Positions 48,245 through 59,282 of a DNA stretch of 64,000 nucleotides are shown one piece after another (positions within the stretch are counted from its first letter, which is position 1; each line of letters starts with the position of its first letter). The stretch spans positions 16,653,603 through 16,717,602 of the forward strand of contig JAVMKO010000001.1 of assembly GCA_032164245.1 (NCBI GenBank), written 5' to 3'. Both the position numbers and the translations under genes were made by a program. Below the pieces are notes generated by a model. It worked only from the letters and a program-made list of their open reading frames with translations, searched no databases and was not told where the DNA came from. This DNA comes from Sternotherus odoratus (Eukaryota; Chordata; Testudines; Kinosternidae).

Positions 48245-49969
48245 CAGTATATCAGCAAGTTTTTTTGTGACAAATTCAACCTTGCTGTAACTCCACCACT
48301 TCAGTGGAATTACTACACCACAGATGAATTTGGACCCTTGACAGAATGAAATATTCCTATTCAGAAATTTATGAATGATTTTTCCTGTGCTTAATAAAGG
48401 GTGCAATTTAGTTTGTTGTAGACAGCAATATTTATTTTAAAGCATTTCTACTGATTCATAGTGACTACTACAATAGCCTTTTACACCTGAGAGTGCATTA
48501 AACTAGCTAATCACTCTGTCATTATTCTCCATGTTCTGTGAAGATTGTTCTCTAGCAAGGATGAAATGCAATAGATAACACATGTGATCACTGAATAGTT
48601 TATGATATACTGTCTTCTATCAGGTAAGTTCTAAGCAGTTAAATGCCTGTTTTATACATTTTGTTGTGGATCCAACTTATGTATATAGTGGGTGAATTCC
48701 TGAGCAGCCTGATGAATCATCTTCTAAACTAGCAAATGTCATCACACTATAATTAAAATGACTAACTGCCAATATAAGTCTGTTTTCAGTTTGACTGAAT
48801 TGCTCAAAGATAAATGTCATTTTGCTATGAAGTAGGTGGGTGGGTATAAAACTCTTGACTCTTTATTTTAGTTGCAGTTTACCTGAAGTTTGAATCCCTC
48901 CTTCTTAATTCCAAATAAAATCCTATGAGCCAAGTTATACCCTCATTTGCACCTGGGTAATAGGGTTGCAAAGGTTTAAATTCATTCCCAGGTTTCTTTA
49001 TTTAATCTTGAGCCTTTTTTATGTAAATACTTGTGCAGTTCCATGCAATTGTAGTTTGCTGCAACAGTACACACATTAGCAGATGACATGACTAGAAAAT
49101 ATGCAGCAGATTGTTGTTGCAGAAGAAGTTAAAAGGACAGAGTGTGAATCATATGCCCATAATTTGTCACTAAGAAATGTTTTTTTTTATATTACCTATT
49201 GTACAAAGATTAAAAGTACCTCTCTCCTTTGCTGACCTAATAAGGATGGGGAGGCAGGAGGGAAGGAAGAGAGAAACATACTGGAGAAAAATTACTGTAC
49301 TTATTCAAACAGACAATTAAGCTTCATCAGTATGAAATATGTTATAATAGCATTTTTTTTAAATGTATTAACATCAGACTACAAGTACACATTGTACAGC
49401 ATCTAAACTAGCATGAGATTAAATGGGATTTAATTGTCTTTTATATAGCAAGCTGAATTACCAGTTATTGGGAGAAAGAAAGGAAAAGCTGAATAGGATA
49501 ATTGATCTGAATGTCTTGTTAGAGGGCTAATAGAAGTGAGTTTTGCTTTTATAGACCATTTGGAACACTTTTTAGTGGAAGAAAGATTTGTTTTAAGGAG
49601 CTGTTTGTAATTGAACCAGAGATTAGCATCAATGAATGAAATCAATTTATCCTAGTTTTATACAGGAGACCTTATTTTTGTGACATATGGTTTTCAAAAT
49701 ATAGTAGCAACTATTGATAAGTGGTTTATCCTGGTTTATGGAATCTCTCTTCTGGAAGCAACATATTTTAGTATCAATTTCTTGTTAGGTGTATACTATA
49801 AGTATTATAGATATTACTTGGTGGTGATGGTGGGGGGCAAGGAAAAAGGCACAGTGAATGAGATAAATAGTCCCACTGTTGTGCTAATACAGGACACTGG
49901 ATTAACTGCCAGTTTTGGCAAGCTTCCCATGATGGTTCTGTAGGTATTAAATATTTCTACTCTCACTTA
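48245..49969 (+). other. SEMA3E: SEMA3E intron 1, start
   Basis: Inferred intron sequence, AT-rich, with no recognisable repeat or exon. No match to the expected second exon (sema-domain start) was seen here or further right to 64000, so intron 1 extends past the window. Confidence 0.65.
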
Positions 49970-50106
49970 CCGTGTTTCCCCAAAAATAAGACAGTGTATT
50001 ATATTAATTTTTGCTCCCAAAATTACATTACATTATATTACAGTGAGAGGCAAAACTTGAAGTACGTCTTATTTTCGGGGGATGTCTTGCTTTCGGGGAA
50101 ACAGGG
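49970..50106. mobile_element. TA-flanked MITE (CCGTGTTTCCCC family), 137 bp
   Basis: Ends CCGTGTTTCCCCAAAAATAAG and TTTCGGGGAAACAGGG are inverted, with TA on each side (49968-49969, 50107-50108). A second internal TCTTATTTTCGGGG is at 50077. This TA-targeting family is common in reptiles and birds as I recall it. Confidence 0.75.
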
Positions 50107-50108
50107 TA

Positions 50109-52322
50109 GTGGGTAAATTGTTTTTTCCACTGATTAGAATCAATGTTCATTTCACTGTATGCTGCTTTCATTTTCAGAGAGCTAATAATTTGGTTTTAAC
50201 ACATCATAATTCTGTGATGCTTTTTAAATAATTATAAAATACCAGTTTCTCACTCAGGGCCAAATTTAGACCCCACTGAACCCAGCTGTCACTAATTCCG
50301 ATGACTTTACTGTGACAAAGATTTGACCCTAATATATTGACTCTTCTCCCTGATGTGAGCACTACCTTATACTTGGCTCATATATGTATTGCAACTGATT
50401 TTACAGTTAGATACTCTGCAGATTCCTGAGTGCATATTCAAAGTCAAAGATTAGAAGTGGCATACCTGTTTGTATCCTGGGAACAGCTATTGTGATTCTC
50501 CCAGCCAAAAGAATGTAGCATTCAAGAGCAAGACAATGACTAAATGTCCTTGTTTTCTTCACTAATCAAGTATGAATAGCAGGAGGTGAGGGTCTCCCAT
50601 CCTAATTGTATAGTTCCGGACTGTTGCTCTGTGTACCAAACAGGTAGTAGGGTAGTTATAACAAAATTATAACTTGTCCTCTTTACAAAGCCAACCTATG
50701 CATTGTTGCCTGGCTCAAAATGGCAACTTACTTCCAGGTCCATGTGGGTAGTTATAGTAAGGAATAACCATAAAATCTGAGCAGAGACAAATTTATGACA
50801 GCCACTGATTAATGCTATTCACACTCCTCCTGTTTGTGACTGTGTATGTCAGTGGCTAATCAGACTTGGAAGATTATATGCTAGATACTTTGGAGGATTG
50901 TATGATAGGTAATACAATGAGGTATATGCCAAAGAGTCAAACAAACATTTGTAATTCATCTGTTTTTAAAAGATTTGTATTTCAAAGTATCTAAAACATG
51001 TGCCATGAGCTAGAAATTAAGGAAGGAGTTTAATGTATTATTATTTTAATTCAAAAATAACTCATTTGACATAGCTGTGAAGCAGGAAATCTTTTATCTA
51101 CAAAGCAGGCAAGGATTGGCCAATGGCAGTGCAAACTTTTCACACCCCTAAGCAGCAATATCAAGTTCCTGATGCAGTGGGGTAACCTTTGTGGATGAGA
51201 CTAGCACAGTCAACATGCTAATTAAAGCACAGATTGTGCAACCCTTACTCATGTGTATCAGCACCTACTCACTTAATTAGCTTCCATGGCAGTTCATCAG
51301 TAGTACATTCTCAAACTACCAATAAATTTTTCAAGCCTCACATAAACAGTATGGGTGATTTGTAGTACAGTGAACACTTGTGTGCAAGAAACTGGGGCTA
51401 CCAGTTCAGTTTACCCAGAGCCTGCTATTGCTCCCACTAAAGGCAATGAGAATTTACTTAAATAGGAATAGAATCAGAGTTATAGATAACTCAGTAGCCA
51501 TCAGATAGTTGCAGCTTTTGTTTACTAATTGTCTGGACCAATCTGAACCAGTGACAATGTGTTCCTTCTTCCATTATGATTTCTCTGAGCCATCCATTCA
51601 CCTTTACGTTATCAGGAGATTTATACCAGGATATAGAAAAATGTTCTTGGTTTCATTTTTATTTAGTGCTACAGTTTTGCCTAAAGGTCAGTATCTAATG
51701 ATGAACAATAAACATCTTAGGGTGCATTATTGTATGAACATTTGAATCATGCTGATTTGTAGAATTATAAATATATTACTGCTGTGTTCACTATTACAGA
51801 GAAATAAAGTTTCTACATTAGTATGTTAGAGGTTGACAGCTACATTTAAAATGATATAAAAATCATTAGCTCATTTTATGTATAATACAGACTCTGCCTA
51901 ATGAGGTGTTAATGGAAGCCAAGTTTCAGCTAATAGTCTTTATAGGCTGATGGTATAATTCTTTCCCAATATCCCACAGTTAGCATTCTCAGCACTGGGA
52001 AAACACATCATTAAAGTGGAATCAATGGACGCTGTATGTTAAACGGAAACTATTTACATTACAGGTTGAAGTTGGACTGTTTTTTCAGAGGACAGTAGGT
52101 TTATATTTAAAAGCTAGCACAGCTATGTTAACAGGGTCTGGATCAAAAGCTTTCATGAAAATGTTTGATACCCGTGTACAAATTAAATTTACATTGCATT
52201 TTAAACAGTGCTTTGTGGTAGTGCATTTTTGTGTCTGGAAAAGAGAAAAAAGTACAGAAGTCCACCCATTATTTGTAAGAATAAACAAAAGAGGCTAAAA
52301 GGAGGCTTTGGTATAATAATAA
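50109..52322 (+). other. SEMA3E: SEMA3E intron 1, repeat-poor stretch
   Basis: Inferred intron. 50255-50335 ('ctcagggccaaatttagacc') resembles an old amniote repeat phrase. Nothing else is assigned; open frames show no domain. Confidence 0.45.
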
Positions 52323-53135
52323 TCTATATATATAAAAGTCAAATGGTGTATGCGTGCGTGCGTGTATGTACGTTCCCTTGCTCCTTTCACACCATTTGAG
52401 CTAGAGACTTGAAATTTGGTACAGTTATAGGCCTTAGGGTCCTAATCAGGGTAAGAGTCAAAAAAATTCAAATCTCACCTCTGACGTCCCACAGGGGTGA
52501 AATTATTTAAAGGCCAATCACATCAGCTGGGCAGCTGCTGTTCTCTGTGACATAGTTATGATGTCATAATACCCCCTCCAACTGACCCTGCATTCACTCA
52601 GCTCTCTGCCCCCTCCCCCCTCCAATGGACCCCACACTCGCTCAGCTCTCTGCCCCCTCCCCACCTCCGACGGACCCGAGTTGGGTTTGGTCAGAGGGTA
52701 AGTGAGGTAGGGGTGTCGGGTTTGGTTGGGGAGGGTGAGGAGGGGGGTCGGGGTTGGTCGAGGGGTAAGTGAGGTGTGGGTGTCGGGTTTGTTTGTGGGG
52801 GTAGGTAGGGGTGTCGGGTTTGGTTGGGGGGGAAAGTGAGGTGGGTGTGTCAGGTTTGGTCTACGGGGGGTGAGGTGTGGGTGTTGTCAGGGGGTGTTGG
52901 GGTTGGTACGGGAGTGACGTGGGGGTGTTGGGTTTGGGTGGGGGGGTGAAAATGTGAGTCGGGGTTGGTCGAGGGGTATGTGAGGTGGGGGTGTCGGGTT
53001 TGGTCGGGGGAGTGAGGTGGGGGTGTCAGGTTTGCTCTCTGCCCTTTCCCCCCTCCAATGGACCCCGCACTCGCTCAGCTCTCTGCCCCCTCCCCACCTC
53101 CGACGGACCCGAGCAACGCCGGGTATTTTTGCTAG
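52323..53135 (+). mobile_element. Non-autonomous Helitron, 813 bp
   Basis: The 5' end is TCTATATATATAAAAGTC at 52323, preceded by A; the 3' end is CTAG at 53132-53135, followed by T, so it sits between A and T as Helitrons do. A 3' hairpin, ACCCG (53107-53111) with CGGGT (53120-53124), lies 8 nt before the terminal CTAG. No RepHel protein. The middle (52680-53030) is a G-rich minisatellite with GGGTTTGGT and GTGAGGTGGGGGTGTC units. It is flanked by two near-identical ~75-bp copies (52604-52680 and 53037-53112) of CTCTGCCCCCTCC-containing sequence that end in CCGACGGACCCGAG. Confidence 0.88.
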
Positions 53136-53239
53136 TAATTAATAAAAAGAATAGTTTTTGTATCTTAGTTCAGTGGATGAATCCATCCCATCACTTATTT
53201 TCATTAGCTAATTCAATAAATCACAGAAATTAGAGATGA

Positions 53240-53640
53240 GCAGGGGAAAAAAGATATTATCTCATTAGTCCATTTCCTTGAAAATGTAGGTTTCCTCTTT
53301 ACATTATTAACAGATTGTCATATTGGGTATTAAATGTGCCAAGTGGTGAACCTTTTATCTCTTCCCTTGGGAAACTGTTTGACAACCTATTGCATCTCTG
53401 TCAGGAAACTCTGCTGATATTCAGCCAGTTTTTCATCCAAATTTCCTTCTCAGTTTCATCTTATTACACCTACTCATATCACCGAACTCTCCTCAGATAT
53501 TTGTATTTATGTTGCTCCTTTGCCACTCCTTAGCCAAGCTGTACAAATTTACCACTTTAATCTTTCCTCATAATCTGCTCTCAATCCCCAGATCATTTTT
53601 TTTTGCTTTTCTCTGAACTCATCCAATCAATATGTGGGTT
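53240..53640 (-). mobile_element. Old CR1-family LINE 3' fragment
   Basis: Reverse-strand CR1 order with heavy decay: 'cttcccttgggaaactgttt', 'gacaacctattgcatctctg', 'tttccttctcagtttcatct', 'ctttaatctttcctcataat' and 'gcttttctctgaactcatcc'. No open ORF2 remains. Confidence 0.6.
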
Positions 53641-54179
53641 ATCCTTCTGATAAATCATATTTGTGGGGGGTATATGTGCATCTGAAGGCGTCCTCCTCAG
53701 CCCATCTTCTTTTCCTAATTTCCTATTTCTGTTCTTAATTTCTCTTGCTGTTCAGCGAAGTTGTAGGCAAGCAGAAAGAGAAAGTTAGACTAAAAGAGAA
53801 ATAAGCTCTTATTTAAGGACAAACAATTTCAAATAAGGGCAGGAGAGAGAGCTGAAGAGAGACAGAAAACAAGAATGTCATCCATGTGTGAATGTGAATT
53901 TTCATATATGTGATTCATTTCTGGGTTTTAGATCTGTTTAATCATCATTGAGGGCCATTGTAATTTGTTAACAAATTTGGTTCATTGTCATTGTAGTTAA
54001 GACTGAGGCGGCATTGCCACTGCAACAATTTTCACTTATAACTTCCTAGGTGACTTCAGCTTTGAATTTTTTCTAAGTGTGATCAGACTCTTAACTTTAA
54101 CATTGCACTAAGCTAGGACAATTCTAACTGTTCATTTCAAATGTTGTTAGTTGTTGTGGTTCTTATTTGAATGATCTAG
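53641..54179 (+). other. SEMA3E: SEMA3E intron 1, unassigned
   Basis: Inferred intron; nothing recognisable. Confidence 0.4.
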
Positions 54180-54280
54180 GAATAGTCTAGGACCCCCAGT
54201 CACAGACCCGGTCATTGTTGTGCTAGGCGCTGTACAAAGACGGGACAAAAAGACTGCTGCTGGCTCAAAGATTGTATCAG
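54180..54280 (-). repeat. MIR fragment
   Basis: 'gaccccagtca...cccggtcattgttgtgct' and 'aggcgctgtacaaagacggg' are the reverse-strand MIR/L2-type tail. Confidence 0.5.
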
Positions 54281-54639
54281 AAGGCAGAACAATCCTGATT
54301 TCTGAGAATGGATTTGCAAGCATTCACCAAATGATTTTGATTAATAGGTTGCTCATTAACTGCTCATGTTGGTTCTTTGCTGTTCACTGTTGACTACCCA
54401 TGTTGTTTGTGTGTGACTGAACACCTGAATCACGTGGTATTGTTTCTGATTCCTGGTCGGATGGATGCAACTTTTTAGCTGCAGAAAAATTAATACAGCA
54501 TAATAAAGAACAAAATTCTGGGAGAATTTTTAAATAAATGAACACTCATGATTGTAAGTATGCCTGTTGCTTTATGATTGCACAGTGGTCATCTCAATGT
54601 ACTCCAAATAAATGATTGTAGAGCCACGTGAATCCTAAG

Positions 54640-55309
54640 TAAGGTCAGATTTTGTCACAGACCTTTTTAGTAAAAGTCATGGACAAGTTACGAGCATTGT
54701 TGTTGTTTTTTGTTGTTGTTGTTGTTTTGTTTTATATTTGACAAGTTGACAATTCCCATATGTAACTTTACATGCAATGTAGAGACAATAAACAAAGAAA
54801 AATTCATGGAAGCCCGTGACCAGTCCCTGACTTTTATTAAAAATAAACTTTTATTAAAAATATCCCTGACAAAATGAGGAGCTCACGTGCGACGTCCTCA
54901 TGCTGTTCAGAGCTCTGGGGGCCCCCCATGGCCTGTGGGGACTTGGAGCTCCAGGATCCCCTGGCTCAGAGCTCTGGGGTATCCTGCCACCCCTGGCGTC
55001 TGGGAGCTTTGAAAGACTTTGGGCATTCGTGGCACCTTGGAACTCTGGGGCCCCACTGCCCTTGGCAGCTCAGAGCTCTAGGGTGCCCCCACCACCTGTG
55101 GCAGCTGGGAGATTTGGGGTACCCCTGCCGCCTGTGGTGGCTCGGAGCTCTCGGGTCCCTGTCCCCTGTGACAGCCAGGAACTGCAGGGGGCCCCTGGCA
55201 TCTGTGGCCACAGGGACCCTGCAGCTCCTGGCTGACGGCTGAATTCACGGAGGTTGCTGGAAGTCATAGTAGTGACTTCCACTATTTCCATGAAAAAATT
55301 GTAGCCTTA
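54640..55309. mobile_element. Non-autonomous hAT-like element (TAAGGCTAC family), with minisatellite
   Basis: Right end GTAGCCTTA and left end TAAGGTCAGATTTTG match the ends of the element at 21548. Flanks ATCCTAAG / AACCTAAC (54632-54639, 55310-55317) agree at six of eight bases. Both ends carry 'agtcatggacaag'-like / 'gaagtcatagtagtgacttc' sequence. A (TTG)n tract lies at 54699-54727. The interior 54903-55200 is a ~36-bp-period GC-rich minisatellite. No transposase. Confidence 0.7.
54903..55200. repeat. GC-rich minisatellite, period about 36 bp, about 8 copies
   Basis: Diverged units of the form CAGAGCTCTGGGGT followed by CCCCTGCC...CTGTGGCAGCT repeat through the interval. The absence of stop codons in several frames on both strands comes from the GC-rich unit, not from coding. 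Confidence 0.75.
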
Positions 55310-55317
55310 AACCTAAC

Positions 55318-56793
55318 CAACTCAGTTTGCTTACAATCTGCTGTGGATGCCTATTCTCTAATATCCCAGTAAATAGAAATTACTCAGAGGGTTCAATGAG
55401 AGGGTTACCTGTTCAGGCTCTGGGTCAGATCTGATCTACAACTGGATGAGTTCTTTAGGGGTATGTATAGATGTAGTCTAGATACACAGATACAAAGTGA
55501 ATTGGTATACGTGACTTTTTTGAGCTTGGATTCTTCGCCACACAAGATGTATGTAGGACATTGCAAATCTGAGTGTTTGGGAAATTAAGAACTATATTAT
55601 GGCTGTAGTTCTATGGAATGTGGCTACAAATAAACACTAATAACCAGAATTATGAGTGTTTAGAAACAATCTGTGTCTGTGTCTTTCTCTATCTTTCTCT
55701 TTATCCAAAATCTTGAGGCTAGATAGAACCCAGTGTCAGTACAGGAATGTCCTTGGGGGGGGGGGGGGGGAGGGGAGGGAATACAGATAGGCGCTCTTTT
55801 GTCTTAGATTCCTTTTTTCTTTTCTTTTTTTTCCCCTCTCCTTTTTTCCTGTCTCCAACTGATCAGACAGAACTGATTCCTTACACTGAAACGATGGCAG
55901 ATTTTAGGCTTTTCCAGCTGAGCCTAAAGGGGCTTGTTCACCATAGCTGGAATTTCTGGCAAAGAACTCACCAGCTCCTCTCATAACTACGTCTTATTAA
56001 CAAAGGCTTTTGTGAGTTTTGTTGCAGAAAAATTCTGATGGGATACACTGCACTGGTGTTTGTCTTGAAGCAGACAGCTTGCAGTATAATTTCAATTGGC
56101 TTGTTGATTTTGTTTTAGAGAACTGGGTGTCATCTGAAGTTTCTAATCAGTTATCTCGCTGCTTTCAAAGAGCCACCACCATCTGTTGTTGTAAACTTTT
56201 TAAAACACATTGCCTGAGTTATTATTCCTCTGGAAATGAAAGCAGTATTTTAGTTAAATACATGCAGGATTATTATTATTGATGTGATTTACAGTATGCT
56301 GTGCAGGACCACGCATCTGTTTCCAAGCCTTCTGAGAAACTTTTGGGTCAATAAATATTGTAAAACTGTGCAATGGGAATACTAAATATTATTAAATCTG
56401 GTGTCCTGGTTTTCTTCATGTAGCCAGTCAAATATCATGAAACCACAAAGTGCAGCCATCATTAATTAGAAAATATTCATTTTTTAAAAACACAGACTCT
56501 GCAAGGAAAAAGGTGCAAATCTTTATTTTACAGCTGAAACCCATTTCATTTCAATACATTATTCTTACTGTTGTGTTTATTAGATAATCTGTTCTGTGCT
56601 TAAATAGGCAGTTAAGGATTCAAGATGGAAACATTAAAGAAAAAGTGAAGGAAGGAAGCTGGTGAAAATATTATGCTGTTGCAAAAACACACAAACTACA
56701 TTATGAGCCTGGTTTCAGTTCAAAGCTTCTGTAGAACGAAGTCGGTGGATCTCTGTTTGTTTTAAAGAAATGGAAATTTAAGTTACCAGCATT
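55318..56793 (+). other. SEMA3E: SEMA3E intron 1, unassigned
   Basis: Inferred intron. A 16-base G run at 55755-55770 and a T-rich tract at 55810-55850 are the only distinctive features. The frames at 55747-56282 show no domain. Confidence 0.45.
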
Positions 56794-57390
56794 GAATGTT
56801 ATGATTCCTGATGTCAGATTTGTGTCCATTTATTCTTTTGCATAGAGACTGGCCGGTACATTGCCAAACCGGCCAGTCTCTGCGCAAAAGAATAACTGGA
56901 CATAAATCTGACATCAGGAATCATAACATTCAAAAACCAGTAGGAGAACACTTCAATCTTCCTGGCCATTCCATTAAAGATTTGATGGTTTCAGTTTTGA
57001 AACAGAAAAACTTCCAAAACAGACTCCAATGAGAAACTGAGGAACTGGAATTAATTTTCAAATTGGACACTATTAACCAGGGGCTTAACAGAAGTTCAGA
57101 TTGGTTCTCTCATTACAGTAATTAATTGCATTTCCTGAGTTACTGACAACAGATCTCCATTTCAAAAAGTGTATTTTTATCCTAGTGATAATGGACCATC
57201 TACATTTAACATCCCTCTTAGAATTGGTATGCTAATGTACAATTTTTTTCCTCTTCTTTTTCTTTCTGTGTGTATAAATGCATCTTACTTCTGTTCCATT
57301 CTATGCATCCAACAAGTGAGCTATAGCTCACGAAAACTTATGCTGAAATAAAGTAGTTAGTCTCTAAGGCGCTACAAGTATTCCTCAATA
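56794..57390 (+). mobile_element. Penelope-like element, 3' part with inverted 5' end
   Basis: The 5' 64 bp (56794-56857) is an inverted copy of 56868-56931 (four mismatches) across a 10-bp spacer. The plus-strand part then encodes the end of the Penelope protein (56868-57032), a ~270-bp 3' UTR and the tail module 57300-57390. The tail has a decayed hammerhead core: CCAACAA at 57309-57315 in place of CUGANGA, but a perfect 6-bp helix II GTGAGC/GCTCAC around TATA and an intact GAAA at 57332-57335. No target duplication was identified. Confidence 0.75.
56868..57032 (+). pseudogene. Penelope-like C-terminal (GIY-YIG region) fragment
   Basis: The frame contains TGQSLRKRITGHKSDI, then PVGEHFNLPGHSIKDL. 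These match the downstream part of the GIY-YIG nuclease domain of Penelope-like reverse transcriptases (Q-S-L-R-x-R and the H-F-N-L-P-G-H block). The GIY and YIG strands would lie upstream and are absent, replaced by the inverted arm, so the first ~19 residues of the open frame from 56811 are antisense-derived. The frame ends at NRLQ, followed by a stop. No reverse-transcriptase domain remains. Confidence 0.8.
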
Positions 57391-58853
57391 ACAGAAATGT
57401 TAGCAGCCTGTCATGTCCATGCGTTTGGCATTTAACTCTGGAAAATACCTTTCTCTTCTATCTCTCTCACTTGTTACAAATTCTCACTGTGGAGGAGGAA
57501 AGTTATGAGCAGTTCGCCTTGTTAACCAAGTCAGTGATGGGCTTAGATAATTGAATCTTTTCCCCCTCAGGATCTTCTGTAGTTAAAATAAAGCTATGAA
57601 GTGATTAGATTTCACCATGATGGATCTCTCTGTCCAGCAGCTCTGTAGTACTCACAGTGCATTTTGCCCTTATGGAAAAAGTAGCACAGAAATATACCAC
57701 CATTTGCTTTTCAGGAAGATCTTTATCTTTGTTACTACCATCAAAAATCTGAACAAAAATACTTGCCATGAAGGAAGTTCTCTCTTTGTGCACTGCAGGA
57801 ATCCTTCTGCCCTATGATCCTTTGCCACCAGATCTTTTCAGAAGTCATTTAAATTAGTGGGGGCATCAGGATACAATGTTTAACCTCACTACACCTCAGC
57901 ATGCTTCGCCCATCCTGTTGTTTTCTTTTACAGTCTACCAGAGATTTGTATTATTATTATTATTATTATTTTACTAATGGGCTATTTGTAGGTCCTCATA
58001 AATATGATTAGATGTGAAAGATCTGTTTACAGTTTCTGTACTGTACAAGTATATGCAGGTGGTCTGTAACCTCAGACATGACAACATCGAATTCCTGCCA
58101 AACCTCTCCTGGTGCTGGTATGATGCACTCACTATGAATAGGAGCCAGTAGCTATAAAGTTTGCATGGCTTATACTGCTAAAAGAGAAATCTAAATAGAC
58201 TGAAAACTTCAACTCATCCTTAAATTACTCTTTATTAGTCTCAGTTGAAAATAGATTCTTGCTGGAGATCTAGTTCATCCACATTGCTGCCTATCTGAAC
58301 AGATACAACAGGGAACATACTTTGCAACCTATTAAGTCAGTTATGACTCTGATCTAAAGCCCATTTAAAGTCAATTGGTATATTTGTGTTGACATTAATG
58401 GATTTTGGATTAGGCCTTGAGTGCAGTGGAACCATTTTTCAAACTGAAATGTCAGTCAGTGTGTAGGAATGTCACATGCTTGTTTTCCATATGTTTTAAA
58501 CCAGTCAGGGAAGACTATCAGTCTGCAACAAAACTGTACACCATTCTAGATTATAAAAAAACAACAACCACTTTTGAGATATTAAAGTTGCTGTATTATT
58601 TATCACCAAATAACTTCATGATTAACACATGTGACCACCTTTGGTTATGGTTAGATTGCATGGTGACACGTGGACCTCCAATATCAAGAATAATATTCAA
58701 AATAGTTATCACAGGTTGCACATGTTAGTTGGGAAACTACTTTAAATGCTTCTGGAAGATAACAGTTAAGAAGACATATGAGATAAAATTTGAATCAGCC
58801 TATTAATCATTCAACTTGGAGGTAACTCTGGAGTTTCCTAAGTGCAAGAAAAA
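57391..58853 (+). other. SEMA3E: SEMA3E intron 1, unassigned
   Basis: Inferred intron. A (TTA)n run is at 57951-57972. No exon or confident transposon seen; the 103-codon frame at 58417-58728 has no domain. Confidence 0.45.
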
Positions 58854-58867
58854 CTATTTTTCATAGG

Positions 58868-59268
58868 TTTCAGAGAAGTAGCCATGTTAGCCTGTATCCC
58901 TAAAAAAGAATGAGGAGTACTTGTGACACCTTAGAGACTAATCAGTTTATTTGGACATAAGCTTTTGCATATACAGAGAACATGAAAAGATGTAGGTCGT
59001 CATACCAACTTTAATAAATTGGTTTAAACAATTAAAGTGATCTATTCACGGCAGAAGAAAAAAAACTTTTGTAGTAATCAGGATGGCTCATTTCAAGCAA
59101 TTAGCAAGAAGGTATGAGTAACAGTAGGGGTTACTTAACATGGGGAAATATTTATTTCTTCCTACTTTATGTTCCACTCTATGCATCTGCTGAAGTGGGT
59201 TTTAGCCCACGAAAGCTTATGCCCAAATAAATTGGTTAGTCTGTAAGGTGCCACAAGTACTTCTCATT
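58868..59268. mobile_element. Penelope-like element insertion, both ends outward, 14-bp TSD
   Basis: A 401-bp insertion with a perfect 14-bp target duplication CTATTTTTCATAGG at 58854-58867 and 59269-59282. The left 58868-58976 is an inverted tail module; the right 59181-59268 is the same module on the plus strand, so both tails point outward. Between them is part of the Penelope 3' UTR. The right tail has a hammerhead-like core with CTGCTGA (59187-59193, one change), helix II GTGGG/CCCAC, GAAA at 59211-59214, and a GC-TTAT-GC mini helix III. The left tail has lost the 5' half of the core. Confidence 0.82.
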
Positions 59269-59282
59269 CTATTTTTCATAGG

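Noticed and set aside
47853..48406. Minus-strand frames overlapping the SEMA3E start region
   Set aside because: They are antisense to the 5' UTR, exon 1 and donor, and resemble no protein.
54874..55242. 122- and 111-codon plus-strand frames
   Set aside because: Produced by the ~36-bp GC-rich minisatellite, which is open on both strands.
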